A stretch of 64,000 nucleotides of DNA from Actinomadura_C sp036008685 (GCA_036008685.1 DASYNF010000108.1:77661-141660); one strand, 5' to 3'; positions 25,396-34,248 are shown, counted from the stretch's first letter. Notes: generated by a model not told the origin, from the sequence alone. Translations and numbers: made by a program.

Positions 25396-25740
25396 ATGTC
25401 ATTGAAGACTCTCGTCGGAGCCGGCGCCGCCGGCGTGCTGGTGTTCACCGCCGTCCCGGCCGCGCAGGCCGCGACGCCCACGCCGACGGCCACGCAGAGC
25501 GCCGCGCCGAAACAGCAGAGCGCCACGCCGAAACAGCTCAAGGCGCGGGCCCACCGGCTGTGCGCCCGGGTCGACAAGGTGCAGCACCGGGTGGACCGGG
25601 TCGCCGGTCGGCTGTCGGCCGGCGCCGACAAGCGGGGTTCGGTCAAGTGGCTGCAGGCCCGGGCCAACGCCGTCCGGGCCAAGAACCCCGCGAAGGCCGA
25701 GCTCCTGGACGGGCGGAGGCCGCGTCGGACGTGGACCTGA
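25396..25740 (+). CDS. Secreted small protein with altered C-terminus
   Basis: This 114-residue protein has a signal peptide MSLKTLVGAGAAGVLVFTAV and cleavage near AQA-ATP, a Thr/Pro/Gln-rich linker, and a helical basic region (KQLKARAHRLCARVDKVQHR, LQARANAVRAKNPAKAELL). It resembles short secreted actinobacterial proteins with paired helices whose C-terminus usually continues through another helix. Here the frame ends abruptly with GRRPRRTWT after LLDG, where a histidine-kinase fragment in another frame begins. I infer that a deletion fused the two, so the original C-terminus is lost. GGGAGG precedes the ATG. Confidence 0.65.
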   Translation: MSLKTLVGAGAAGVLVFTAVPAAQAATPTPTATQSAAPKQQSATPKQLKARAHRLCARVDKVQHRVDRVAGRLSAGADKRGSVKWLQARANAVRAKNPAKAELLDGRRPRRTWT

Positions 25741-25964
25741 CCGAGATGGTCGCCACGGCGGTCGAGCCGCCGCAGCGCAGGCATCCGCACGCCATGATCT
25801 CGACCACGCTCGACGAGGACGTGGCCGTGCGGGGCGGGGCGGTGGCCGTACTCGACCCGGCCGAAGGAACCGGCGCGCGCATCGAGGTGCGGCTCCCCGT
25901 CGGGGGCCGGATGGACGGCTCATCCCCCGGCGGACCGTCCTGGATGGCGGCCGCGTCTCCTTAG
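25700..25964 (+). pseudogene. Histidine-kinase fragment with internal deletion
   Basis: In the frame offset from the secreted protein the translation reads LLDGRAEAASDVDLTEMVAT, then ISTTLDEDVAVRGGA, then VAVLDPAEGTGARIEVRLPV. This looks like the region just after the H-box of a sensor kinase (typically LLxLARAEA...VDLTELV), the LDEDVxVRGD strand before the N-box, and then directly the GTGARFxVRLP end of the HATPase domain. The N, G1 and F boxes between them are missing. There is no start codon of its own. I read it as the remnant of a kinase gene after deletions on both sides. Confidence 0.6.
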
Positions 25965-26929
25965 CGCCCTGGCTCCGGCCGGTCCCCGGGCGCGGGGGCC
26001 CGGGCTCGGCGGTCCGGGGCGGGGCTCAGGGCTCGTAGTGCGGCGGCCGTCACACGTTCGGTCGTGATCGCGAGCAGCCCCGGATCCGGAGCCCGGCCAT
26101 GCGGGTCGCCGTGGCGTCCGGCCCACAACACCGTGTGCTCGGGCCGTCGCGGCGGTCCCCACAGGGCCGGTGAAGTGGGCCCGAACAGCAGGACCGACGG
26201 GGTGCGATAGGCGGTGGCCAGATGGCCGACCCCCGTGTCCCCGCAGATCACCAGGCGTGCTCGCGCCACCAGGGCCGCGAGCCGCAACAGGGACGTACGG
26301 CCGGACAGGTCGGCGCCGGGCCTCAGCCCGGAGAGCTCGACGAGCCGCCGGGCCGGCTCGGCGTCCGCCGGACCGCCGGTGACCACCACCTCATGGCCTT
26401 GGGCACGAAGCGCCGAGACGACGGCGGCATAGCGGGCGATGGGCCAGCGACGGGCCGGAGAGCCCGCACCCGGATGCACCACCACCGCGCCGGGCGCCGG
26501 GGACGGGCTCCGCGGAACCGTCAGGTCGAGGTCGTCACATCGCGGCCGCAGCCCGTACCAGGACAGAAGCCGGCACCAGCGGTCCACCTCGTGCTCTGAG
26601 GCGTCCCAGACCGGCCCCCGGTGGCGGGGAAAGGCCGGGTGCGCGAACGCCATCAGCTCGACCGGGCCGAGCTCGCGGAGCACCTCATGACTCTGCGGGC
26701 CACGGCCGTGCAGGTTGACGGCGATGTCCACGGACCCGTACGAGCGCAGGGGCTCCAGGCGTGGCACCGGCAGTACATCGTCGACCGCGCCGGTCAGAAC
26801 GGCCAGCGCGGTCAGGGGGCGCGGCGCCGCGAGGGTGATGCGGTGACCGTGCAGCCCACGCCGCAAGGCCCGGAGCGCGGGCACGACGGTGAGCAGGTCG
26901 CCCAGGCCGAGCGCCCGCAGCGCGATCAC
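25961..26929 (-). CDS. GT9 family (heptosyltransferase-like) glycosyltransferase
   Basis: This 322-residue GT-B enzyme is of the ADP-heptose:LPS heptosyltransferase family. Visible patterns include IALRALGLGDLLTVVPALRAL at the N-terminus, VNLHGRGPQSHEVL, VVVHPGAGSPARRWPIARYA at the start of the donor domain, VVTGGPADAEPARRLVEL and ARLVICGDTGVGHLATAYRT with the donor-binding segment. In Gram-positive actinomycetes such proteins modify envelope or secondary-metabolite glycans. Its GTG overlaps the TGA of the SDR gene by 4 bp (GTGA), so the two are coupled. The C-terminus is Pro/Arg-rich. Confidence 0.88.
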   Translation of the reverse strand: MIALRALGLGDLLTVVPALRALRRGLHGHRITLAAPRPLTALAVLTGAVDDVLPVPRLEPLRSYGSVDIAVNLHGRGPQSHEVLRELGPVELMAFAHPAFPRHRGPVWDASEHEVDRWCRLLSWYGLRPRCDDLDLTVPRSPSPAPGAVVVHPGAGSPARRWPIARYAAVVSALRAQGHEVVVTGGPADAEPARRLVELSGLRPGADLSGRTSLLRLAALVARARLVICGDTGVGHLATAYRTPSVLLFGPTSPALWGPPRRPEHTVLWAGRHGDPHGRAPDPGLLAITTERVTAAALRALSPAPDRRARAPAPGDRPEPGR

Positions 26930-27603
26930 GGCCAAGACGGCTCTTGGGACGGGCAGACGATGAGCTCGCGGAGCTCGCACCCGCGTGGCCTGCGAAGGGC
27001 GAACAGCACCGCGTCGGCCACATCCTCCGGACGGCTGAGCTTGGCGTCCGGTGGTGGCTTGTACTGCGCGTCCCGGCCGTCGAAGAACGCGGTGTCCATC
27101 CCTCCCGGGATGAGGAGCGTGACGCCGATCCGGCCCGCGGTCTCGACCGCCAGGGCCCTGGTGAATCCGACGACCCCGAACTTGGAGGCACAGTAGGCGG
27201 TCGCGTCGCTCACCGCGCGCAACCCCAGCGTGGAGGCGCAGGTGACGACACGGCCGTTCTCCGCCGCGGTGAGATAGGGCAGCGCGGCCCGGACGACGGC
27301 GACGGTCCCGAGCAGGTTGACCTTGACGACGCGCTCCCAGTCCTCGGCCGGCACGGCCGACAGCGTCCCGCAGGAATCGATCCCCGCGGCCGTGACCACC
27401 GCGTCCAGCCCGTCGGCGCAGCGGGCCAGGAATCGCACGGCTCGCTCGGCGGCCCGCCGGTCGCACAGGTCGGCCTGGATGTGCTCGACCTTGGCCTTGG
27501 GGAGATGGCGGTCGAGGACCAGGGGCCGCCCGCCCGCGTCGCCGATCTTCCGCGCGATGGCGGCGCCGAGTCCGGAGGCGCCGCCGGTGATGAGGACTCG
27601 CAT
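26926..27603 (-). CDS. SDR family oxidoreductase
   Basis: This 225-residue classical short-chain dehydrogenase has VLITGGASGLGAAIARKIG as the nucleotide loop, VVTAAGIDSCG, RVVTCASTLGLRAVS (Ser), and AYCASKFGVVGFTRALAVE with the YxxxK catalytic pair. The segment after YASK (PGGMDTAFFDG) contacts cofactor. It precedes and overlaps the GT9 gene, which suggests a role in nucleotide-sugar or glycan precursor reduction; this is inference from context. GGAAG lies six bases before the ATG. Confidence 0.9.
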   Translation of the reverse strand: MRVLITGGASGLGAAIARKIGDAGGRPLVLDRHLPKAKVEHIQADLCDRRAAERAVRFLARCADGLDAVVTAAGIDSCGTLSAVPAEDWERVVKVNLLGTVAVVRAALPYLTAAENGRVVTCASTLGLRAVSDATAYCASKFGVVGFTRALAVETAGRIGVTLLIPGGMDTAFFDGRDAQYKPPPDAKLSRPEDVADAVLFALRRPRGCELRELIVCPSQEPSWP

Positions 27604-27967
27604 CGCTTACTTCCCTTCGGCCGCCACCACCGCCTGCCGGCGTCCCCGCCGAGTGGGGTCGTGGAAGATCGCGTCAAGGCCGAAGAATGCCGCGGTCTTT
27701 ACCTGTGTTCGATCACCCTGCACCGCCGCCGCGGCATGTGGGTTCTCCGGCGTAACCTATATGGCATTTGTCACCGTTGGAGGCGGCGATAAACCGATGG
27801 TGACGCAAATTCGAAACGCCGAGTCGGTAATGGCCACGGATCCGAGGACATGAAAAACCCGACGTCGACCGGCGTGCGGGGCGGGGCCCTCGGGTACGGA
27901 TCGAGCACTGCGGGTACGGACTCGAACGCGGGTGTGCGGCGAACGGGCTCACGGGAAAGGAGTGCCG
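27604..27967. other. 364-bp divergent gap with possible promoter
   Basis: No gene is supported. A possible plus-strand promoter TTGTCA (27768-27773) - 16 bp - TAAACC (27790-27795) would give a leader of about 165 nt before the DUF2795 gene. The segment around 27740-27850 is less GC-rich than the flanks. I could not assign it to any riboswitch class. Confidence 0.35.
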
Positions 27968-28171
27968 ATGGGTAGACGACCTTCGTTCGCCGAGGTGCAG
28001 AAATACCTCTCCGGCATGGACTATCCGGCGACCCCAGACCAATTGGTCGAGCATGCGCAGAAGAAAGGAGCCGAGGAGGATATTCTCGAGCTCCTGCGCG
28101 ATATCCCCGACCGCGAATACGACGGGCCCAACGCCGTGAGCGAGGAAGTCACCAACGTCGAACGTTCGTAG
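27968..28171 (+). CDS. DUF2795 family small protein
   Basis: This 67-residue acidic protein reads MGRRPSFAEVQKYLSGMDYP followed by QLVEHAQKKGAEEDILELL and IPDREYDGPNAVSEEV, the DUF2795 pattern in which a short helical domain recurs in many actinobacterial and cyanobacterial proteins. Its function is unknown. The ATG at 27968 follows AAAGGAG at optimal distance, so the upstream in-frame ATG is not used. Confidence 0.88.
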   Translation: MGRRPSFAEVQKYLSGMDYPATPDQLVEHAQKKGAEEDILELLRDIPDREYDGPNAVSEEVTNVERS

Positions 28172-28237
28172 CCGAGCATCCGCGGGGATGCCCGGGTGCG
28201 GCGGCGCGGGAGGCCGCGCCGCCGATCAGGCGGGGGG

Positions 28238-29197
28238 ATGGCCGTGTACGCCGACCGAGCCCAGAGCGCCGGGGATCTCCCGCCACTGCCTCTTGCCGCC
28301 TGGCGGCCGACCAAGGAGACCCTGCACCTGTACTGCCAGGTCGTGGGAAAGATCAGGAAGTCGGCGACCGCCCCGCGCGCGCACCGGTGGAACGTCCCTC
28401 TGTACGTCGCGATCCGGGGGCTCACGACCGGCCGGATGCGTTACGGCGGCCTGGCCTTCGCGATCGACTTCGACTTTCTCGACCACCGGCTGGTCCTCCG
28501 TACCGACGTGGGGAGGAGCGAGAGCTTCGCCCTCCGGGACGGCCTGTCGGTCAAGGACTTCTACGACACGCTGCTGGGGCTGCTCCAGGAGTTCGGCGCC
28601 CGGCTGGAGGTCGAGACCGAGCCGGTCGGCGTCCCCGGGGCGCCTCCTCATGATGAGGACACCGAGCATTCGGCGTACGACCCGGTGCAGGCGGAGCGGT
28701 TCTGGCGAGTACTCGCGTGGGTCGACGGAGTCTTCGAGGAGTTCTCCGGCTGGTTCTCCGGAAAGACGAGTCCTGTCCACCTGTTCTGGCACGACTTCGA
28801 CCTGGCGGTCACGCGTTATTCGGGCCGCCGGGTGCAGGAGGAGGGCAAGGCCGATCCGGTCGCGCACGAGTCGTACACCCACGAGGTGATCGGCTTCGGG
28901 TTCTCACCCGCGGGCCGCGGCACGGGGGACGCCTCCTTCTACTCCTACACCCATCCCGAGCCGCCCGACCTCACACGCAGGCCACTGCGGCCGGCGGAGG
29001 CGAGGTGGATCCCTACGGAGGTCGGCACCCACCTGGCGGTGCTCGCCTGGGAGGACGTACGGACCAGCGCCGACCCCCGCCGGACCCTGCTGGCGTTCCT
29101 GCAGAGCTCTTACGAGGCCGGGGGGATCACGGCCGGCTGGGAGATGGCCGATCTCGAATCGGTCTACACGCCCGAGGAGGCGCGCATCCGGCGTTGA
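28238..29197 (+). CDS. DUF5996 family protein
   Basis: This 319-residue cytoplasmic protein carries DUF5996 hallmarks: LPLAAWRPTKETLHLYCQVVGKIR near the N-terminus, HRWNVPLYVAIRGLTTGRM, IDFDFLDHRLVLRTDVG, PVHLFWHDFDLAVTRYSGRR and EVIGFGFSPAGRGTGDASFYSYTHPEP. It is conserved widely in bacteria but uncharacterised; the HFWHSFDLAVTRFSGR-type motif suggests a conserved active or binding site. The ATG at 28238 is preceded by a G-rich stretch. It is on the same strand as the DUF2795 gene. Confidence 0.85.
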   Translation: MAVYADRAQSAGDLPPLPLAAWRPTKETLHLYCQVVGKIRKSATAPRAHRWNVPLYVAIRGLTTGRMRYGGLAFAIDFDFLDHRLVLRTDVGRSESFALRDGLSVKDFYDTLLGLLQEFGARLEVETEPVGVPGAPPHDEDTEHSAYDPVQAERFWRVLAWVDGVFEEFSGWFSGKTSPVHLFWHDFDLAVTRYSGRRVQEEGKADPVAHESYTHEVIGFGFSPAGRGTGDASFYSYTHPEPPDLTRRPLRPAEARWIPTEVGTHLAVLAWEDVRTSADPRRTLLAFLQSSYEAGGITAGWEMADLESVYTPEEARIRR

Positions 29198-29358
29198 GGT
29201 GTCGCCCCGGGCCACGGGGGTCCTGGCCCGTGGGGTCCTGTGGGATTCCTGCTCGGTAAAGCACCGGCCATGTCCTGGCGCCCGGTTCTCAGTACTGTGT
29301 CCTGATGGCTGCCGCGACGCTGGAACGACGGTCCGAGCCTCCACTGGAGGCCTCCGCC

Positions 29359-30594
29359 ATGACCCGCCTGGTGTGGCTGGACGTGCTCCGGGGGATAGCG
29401 GCCATGGCCGTGGCCCTGCACCACGCGACCTATTACTACCTTCCCCAGCTGCGCTATCACCTGTTCCACTGGTTCGACCCCGGCAAGTACGGCGTGCTGG
29501 TCTTTTTTCTGGTCAGCGGCTACATCATCCCCGCTTCCGTGGAACGGCACGGGGAGATACGGAGGTTCTGGATCGGACGGTTCTTCCGGATCTATCCGCT
29601 CCTGATGCTGGCCTGTGCCGGGAGCGTGCTGCCGTTCCTCCTCGGGGTCAGAGGACTCAGGGCGGGGCTCGAGCAGTACGACCCGATGGTCGCCGTCATC
29701 TCCCACCTGACGATGCTGCAGGACCTCCTCGCCGTCCCCAGCACTGTCAACGTGCTGTGGACGCTCTCGTACGAGATGGCCTTCTATCTCTTGGTCGTGG
29801 CGATGTTCGTGACCGGGACGCAGCGCCGCTCCGCACCGGTCGCCGTGCTGTTGGCGCTCGGTGCGCTCCTCGCGGGCGGGCTTCTGCCCACAGCCGCCCT
29901 GTCCCGGGCGGCGGGGACCGGGCCGGTCGTCGTCTTCGCCGCCGTGGTCCTGGTGGTGGCGGTCTCGGCCGCCATGTCCGGCAGGCGGACGCTCCGTGTC
30001 TTCGGCGGGCTGCTCGGGGGAGCCCTCGCCGCCGTACTCGTGCTGCTCAACGGCCGGGCGGGCCCGTGGGAGGGGCTCATCTGCCTTGCGGTGATGTTCG
30101 CCGGCACAGTGATCTACCGGGCCGAACACGGTCAGATCGGCAGGCGTACGGCCGGAGCCGTGCTCGCGGGGGTCCTGTTCGCCGCCTTGGCCGCGGGGAG
30201 CTGGAACGCCCGGCTGGCCATGACGGCGGCGGACGCCCGGTCCTTCCAGCTGTACTGGACCGGCTCCGTGGTGCTCGCGGGCGTGAGCTTCGGCGGCGCC
30301 ATGGCATTGCGGCGCCGCCGCATGCCACGATGGCCGGCCGGCCTCGGAGTGATCAGCTATTCGCTGTACCTTCTGCATCCGGTGCTCCTGATGGTCTCCG
30401 ATCAGCTCTTCGGCACCTCGGGACGCGACGAGGTGCACAAGCTGGTCGTCTTCATGCTGGCGCTCGTGGCCGTGAGCTGGACGACGCACCGCCTCGTCGA
30501 GGTTCCGATGCAACGTCTCGGCCGCCGTCTCACCGGTCGCCCGGCTCCCCGTGTGCCGGTCGACCGCGCGCCGGTCGATCGCGAGCCGGGCTGA
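29359..30594 (+). CDS. OafA/YrhL-type membrane acyltransferase
   Basis: This 411-residue acyltransferase_3 protein has about ten membrane segments. The catalytic His region is VWLDVLRGIAAMAVALHHATYYY, followed by GVLVFFLVSGYIIPASVER and FWIGRFFRIYPLLMLACAGS, all typical of O-acyltransferases acting on carbohydrate or lipid substrates. The ATG at 29359 follows GGAGG by eight bases and is preferred to an upstream ATG at 29305 with no ribosome site. A related protein is encoded on the opposite strand at 32168-33547 with the same motif order, so the two are probably ancient paralogues. Confidence 0.88.
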   Translation: MTRLVWLDVLRGIAAMAVALHHATYYYLPQLRYHLFHWFDPGKYGVLVFFLVSGYIIPASVERHGEIRRFWIGRFFRIYPLLMLACAGSVLPFLLGVRGLRAGLEQYDPMVAVISHLTMLQDLLAVPSTVNVLWTLSYEMAFYLLVVAMFVTGTQRRSAPVAVLLALGALLAGGLLPTAALSRAAGTGPVVVFAAVVLVVAVSAAMSGRRTLRVFGGLLGGALAAVLVLLNGRAGPWEGLICLAVMFAGTVIYRAEHGQIGRRTAGAVLAGVLFAALAAGSWNARLAMTAADARSFQLYWTGSVVLAGVSFGGAMALRRRRMPRWPAGLGVISYSLYLLHPVLLMVSDQLFGTSGRDEVHKLVVFMLALVAVSWTTHRLVEVPMQRLGRRLTGRPAPRVPVDRAPVDREPG

Positions 30595-30668
30595 CGCGGG
30601 CGTGGCGACGGTGGACGTTCGTCGCAGCGGGTATGTCTCCGGCAGCACCGTGAGGGGAGACGTCCGGG

Positions 30669-31055
30669 ATGTCCGTCGAGCTGAACCACACCATCGTCGC
30701 GGCCCGCGAGAAGAAGGCGGCCGCCGACTTCTTCGCCAGGATCCTGGGGCTCGAGGTCGGCGCACCCCTGGGGCCCTTCGTCCCCGTCGGCACCGGCAAC
30801 GGCGTCACATTGGACTTCATGGACACGGACGCGGACGAGATCGCCCCACAGCACTATGCGTTCCTGGTGTCCGACGGCGAGTTCGACGCGATCTTCGGGC
30901 GGATCAGGGAGGCCGGCATCGCCTTCTACGCCGACCCGGCCCATCAGGAGGCCGGCCGGATCAACCACCGTGATGGCGGCCGAGGAGCCTACTTCGACGA
31001 TCCGAACGGGCACAATCTCGAAATCCTCACCCGTCCGTACGGCAGCGGAGGGTGA
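30669..31055 (+). CDS. VOC (glyoxalase/dioxygenase superfamily) protein
   Basis: This 128-residue protein has the paired beta-alpha-beta-beta-beta VOC fold: LNHTIVAAREKKAAADFFAR, ILGLEVGAPLGPFVPV, and in the second half HYAFLVSDGEFDAIFGRIRE and RGAYFDDPNGHNLEILTRPYG, where His and Glu are likely metal ligands. Members include lyases, extradiol dioxygenases and resistance proteins; the role here is unknown. GGGGAGAC precedes the start. It lies downstream of the acyltransferase. Confidence 0.87.
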   Translation: MSVELNHTIVAAREKKAAADFFARILGLEVGAPLGPFVPVGTGNGVTLDFMDTDADEIAPQHYAFLVSDGEFDAIFGRIREAGIAFYADPAHQEAGRINHRDGGRGAYFDDPNGHNLEILTRPYGSGG

Positions 31056-31181
31056 AGGGCGACACCGGCCGGCTCGGTCCGCCGGGCGCGTGCGTGCGTT
31101 CGCCCGGAGTCGCCGCGGCTCTTCGCCCTCCGGCCACGGCCAGACCTCCGTGGCCGGTGCGTCAGCATCAGGCCGAGCAGA

Positions 31182-31538
31182 TCACTGTCTGGTGCGCAGG
31201 TCGTGAAGGGCGCCGGTGGGCAGGCTCAGGGCCTCGAGGAGAGTGCGGAGCCGGTCGCGCTCCTCGGGTGTCACGGGCTGGTTGTGCGCGCGAAGGGATG
31301 CGATCAGGTCGGCCATGACGCGCTCCCACTGTCCTCCGCTGGCCGCGATGCTGATGCGCTGAAGCGTGCGCTCGGGGAGCCGGTCGGTGAACCTCCCCGG
31401 GAGACAACGAACGGCTCGGGCGACTTCGCGCTGTTCCAGCTTGACCGTCTCGCGGGTCTTACGGGCCCACCGGGGGCGATACCGGGTGTGGGTCACCAGT
31501 AAAAGCCGGAGTGTTTGCACCAGCTCATGCCGGAGCAT
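31182..31538 (-). CDS. Conserved hypothetical basic helical protein
   Basis: This 118-residue, arginine-rich, predominantly helical protein (MLRHELVQTLRLLLVTHTRY, KLEQREVARAVRCLPGRFTD, SGGQWERVMADLIASLRAHN) matches no family I can name. The regular heptad-like pattern and basic charge would suit nucleic-acid or protein binding. The start was chosen at 31538 because GGAGGTGG lies five bases upstream; the longer open frame has no such signal. It lies downstream of the TraR/DksA-type gene. Confidence 0.6.
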   Translation of the reverse strand: MLRHELVQTLRLLLVTHTRYRPRWARKTRETVKLEQREVARAVRCLPGRFTDRLPERTLQRISIAASGGQWERVMADLIASLRAHNQPVTPEERDRLRTLLEALSLPTGALHDLRTRQ

Positions 31539-31698
31539 GCTCCACCTCCTGATCCAGGTCGGCCCGTCCGCCGTTGTCACGATAAGTGTAGCATTCGTGC
31601 CTCTGTGTAACCGAGTCCGGAGTGAGCCGTGCGGAGGCGATCCGTCATCTGGCGCTCCGTCATCTGGCTTTCGTCCCATGGCGCTCCGAAACATGGCG

Positions 31699-32067
31699 CT
31701 ATGGACGAGCGGCCGCGCACGTGATGCAGGTTCTCGCCGCCGGGCGGGCCGCCAGACGGGCCGGCGCGATGGCCCGGCCGCAGCGTTCACATCGGCCGTA
31801 GTCGCCCGTCCGGAGCCGCTCGAGCGCGCTTTCGAGGTCCGCCAGGCGCCGGCGCGCCTGCCGGATCAGGGCTTCGGCCTGCGATCGCTCGAAGGCGATC
31901 GTCGCTCCTTCGGGATCGTGCTCGTCGTCGACGCCGACCAGCGCCGACGACTCGACGATGCCCTCCCAGTCCCGGGTCAGGGCCGCGATGTGATCAAGGG
32001 TGCTCGCGCACTCGGCGGTCAACAGCTCTTCGAGCGAAGAGCCGTCGGGGCGTCCCTCGGTCATCAT
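31699..32067 (-). CDS. TraR/DksA-type zinc-finger protein
   Basis: This 122-residue protein has a coiled-coil body (LTAECASTLDHIAALTRDWE, SQAEALIRQARRRLADLESALERL) and a C4 zinc finger (YGRCERCGRAIAPARLAAR then RTCITCAAARP). The central DDEHDPEGATIAFERSQ is typical of actinobacterial TraR/DksA paralogues thought to modulate RNA polymerase through its secondary channel. Two adjacent ATG codons at 32067/32064 are the likely start; an ATG at 32097 with AGAGG upstream is an alternative. Confidence 0.88.
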   Translation of the reverse strand: MMTEGRPDGSSLEELLTAECASTLDHIAALTRDWEGIVESSALVGVDDEHDPEGATIAFERSQAEALIRQARRRLADLESALERLRTGDYGRCERCGRAIAPARLAARPAARTCITCAAARP

Positions 32068-32167
32068 CGATGTCAACCTGGCCGCGTGCCGGCGCATTCC
32101 GCCTCTGACCCGCCAGGACACGCGGCACGCATCGCCGGCCCGCGGGCGCCGGTCCCGCGACGTGGTC

Positions 32168-33547
32168 TCACGCGACCTTGCAGGAGGACCGATCGGCTTC
32201 GCCGGTGACGCCTGTGGCCGGTGGTGGGGTCTCGCGTGGCGGGGCCTCGGGGACCGGCCTCGGTGCCGCGGCGGAGTCGGGCCAACGGCGGCGTACGATC
32301 CGGACGACCCGGCGGCCGGCCCGCTGCATCGGTCGTTCGATCCACCGGTGGGCCAGAGCGCTGCAGAGCAGGACCGAGGCCAGGATCACGGCCCCCCAGC
32401 CCGCGCGTGCGACGGCGGACAGCGACGCGGGGTCGCCGGCCAGCCTCCGGACGATCTGCAACGGGAACTGGTGCAGGAGATAGACGGAGTAGCTGATGAG
32501 CCCCAGCCAGGGCAGCGGCCGCGGCATCCTGTGATGGCGCAACGCGAGGGCGATCCCGAAGGTCAGCCAGGCCGCGGCGACCGCGGCCGGCCATCCCCAG
32601 GACAGGCCAGCGTGGCCGGCGGGCACCCCCTGGCCCGAGGCGAGCCACGCGCCCGCGGCAATGGTCAGCAGGGGAACGAGCAGGACGAGCCGGTCCGCAC
32701 GCCGCCGGCCGGGCCCACCCTGCCGGATCCGGTAGATCCACGCCCCGGCGAACATGGTGGCCATGATGGAGAAGCTCTCCATGGCGCCGACCCGGCTGTT
32801 GAGCGCGAGCAGGACGATGGCGATCGCGGCCAGCAGTACGACGCCGCACCGTCGTGCCGCTTCGCGTCCCACGAGCACGAGAGTGAGGCCGGCGAGCACC
32901 GACACGCTCACCCCGGCGATCGCTCCCGGATCCTGGCCGGCCGACAGCAGGCCCGTCGGCAGCGCGACACCGAGCGTCACCGTCGCGAGGGCGAAGCCCA
33001 GAGCCGTGCCGGGTCCGGCCCCGCGCCCGCCCAGGACGAACATCGCCGTCACGAGCAGGTAGAACACCATCTCGTACGACAGGGTCCAGAAGACGTTGAG
33101 GATGTTCGGCACTCCCAGCAGGTCCTGGAGCATGGTGAGATGGGCCAGCGCCGAGGTCCACGGGTGTGCGGACAGGGGTCGCGGGAGGCCCCAGAACACC
33201 TCGGCCACGGCGAACACGAGACCAATCGCGCCTGCCACGGCCCAGAGGGGATAGAGCCGGAAGATCCTGCCGATCCAGAACTCCCGTACGCTCCCGCGCC
33301 GTTCGAGCGAGGCCGGCACGACGTAGCCGCTCACGATGAAGAAGACGAAGACGCCGTACCTGCCGAAGTCGAACCAGGGGCTCGCGGTCCGGCGGACCTC
33401 TGGCAGCAGCGCGTCCAGGATGTGCTCGAACACCACCACCAGGGCCGCCACGCCCCGGAGCGCGTCGAGCCAGAGCAGCCGTCGGTGGTGCTGTGCGGTG
33501 TCGGGGGGAGAGGTTCCGGTCGTCTCGTCGGGGGGCGAGGCGTTCAC
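32168..33547 (-). CDS. OafA/YrhL-type membrane acyltransferase (second copy)
   Basis: This 459-residue acyltransferase_3 protein shares with the gene at 29359 the series LLWLDALRGVAALVVVFEHI, GVFVFFIVSGYVVPASLERR, FWIGRIFRLYPLWAVAGA, LTMLQDLLGVPNILNVFWTLSYEM, and a terminal WIERPMQRAGRRV. About ten membrane segments are apparent. The likely start is the GTG at 33547 with AGAAGGGA just upstream; the only upstream ATG (33652) would add an arginine-rich leader without a ribosome site. The C-terminal tail is Pro-rich. Confidence 0.85.
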   Translation of the reverse strand: MNASPPDETTGTSPPDTAQHHRRLLWLDALRGVAALVVVFEHILDALLPEVRRTASPWFDFGRYGVFVFFIVSGYVVPASLERRGSVREFWIGRIFRLYPLWAVAGAIGLVFAVAEVFWGLPRPLSAHPWTSALAHLTMLQDLLGVPNILNVFWTLSYEMVFYLLVTAMFVLGGRGAGPGTALGFALATVTLGVALPTGLLSAGQDPGAIAGVSVSVLAGLTLVLVGREAARRCGVVLLAAIAIVLLALNSRVGAMESFSIMATMFAGAWIYRIRQGGPGRRRADRLVLLVPLLTIAAGAWLASGQGVPAGHAGLSWGWPAAVAAAWLTFGIALALRHHRMPRPLPWLGLISYSVYLLHQFPLQIVRRLAGDPASLSAVARAGWGAVILASVLLCSALAHRWIERPMQRAGRRVVRIVRRRWPDSAAAPRPVPEAPPRETPPPATGVTGEADRSSCKVA

Positions 33548-33797
33548 TTCCCTTCTCAAGACCGGAACACCGGATAACGGACGTCGGCCACGTTCGGGGC
33601 TTTTGCCCTTTGCGGCCCTTCGCTTCCCTGCCCGAGGGCCGTGGGATCTCACACCCCGGCGGACGAGAACTCCGTCACACCTCCTGTGGCGGCTCGATCC
33701 GGGGGCGTGGCCGGACCCGGCCGACCGGACCGGCGCGGCCCGCCGCCGGTGGACACGGGTGCATGTCCTCGTCGCCAGACCGCAGGATAGTCGGCCT

Positions 33798-34079
33798 GTG
33801 GAGCGGACGCGGATCCGAAGGGCCGAGGAGCGTGACGCGCCGGCGATCGCACGGCTGCACCTCGGCTCCTATCGCGCCGCCTACCAGGGGCTGGTGCCTT
33901 CCGGGTTCCTCGCCGGCAACTCCCGGGCGCGCGCCTTCTGTGAGGCGGTGGGCTGGAGACCCGAAGGCCGGACGCGAAGCCACCTTGTGAGCGGCGTCGA
34001 GGTCTCCGAGGTCCGCTATGTCATCGAACCCGGGATGTGCGGGACGTCCGTCGACGGCCCGTCTGCTTCTTCCCCGTGA
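33798..34079 (+). pseudogene. GNAT acetyltransferase with internal deletion
   Basis: The frame from the GTG at 33798 begins like a normal GNAT protein (RIRRAEERDAPAIARLHLGS, YRAAYQGLVPSGFLAG) and then jumps directly to the usual C-terminal segment NSRARAFCEAVGWRPEG and VEVSEVRYVIEPG. The intervening about 90 residues, including the acetyl-CoA-binding R/QxxGxG/A loop, are missing, while the reading frame is preserved. The product would be about 93 residues and cannot bind acetyl-CoA in the normal way. It lies just left of the unusual 34.2-37.6 kb genes. Confidence 0.75.
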
Positions 34080-34248
34080 GGCTGGACGATTATCCGTGTT
34101 CTGGTTGCCCAAAACGGGATTTCTTCGACAAAGCCGGAGTCGGTGGGGTGCCCGTGGATTTCCGCACGGCTCAACCCGGGCTGCTCCGTATCCTACAATC
34201 TCGATTAAGGGCAATGGAATCGCGGTGCGCCTAACCCGAGGGGGTCTT

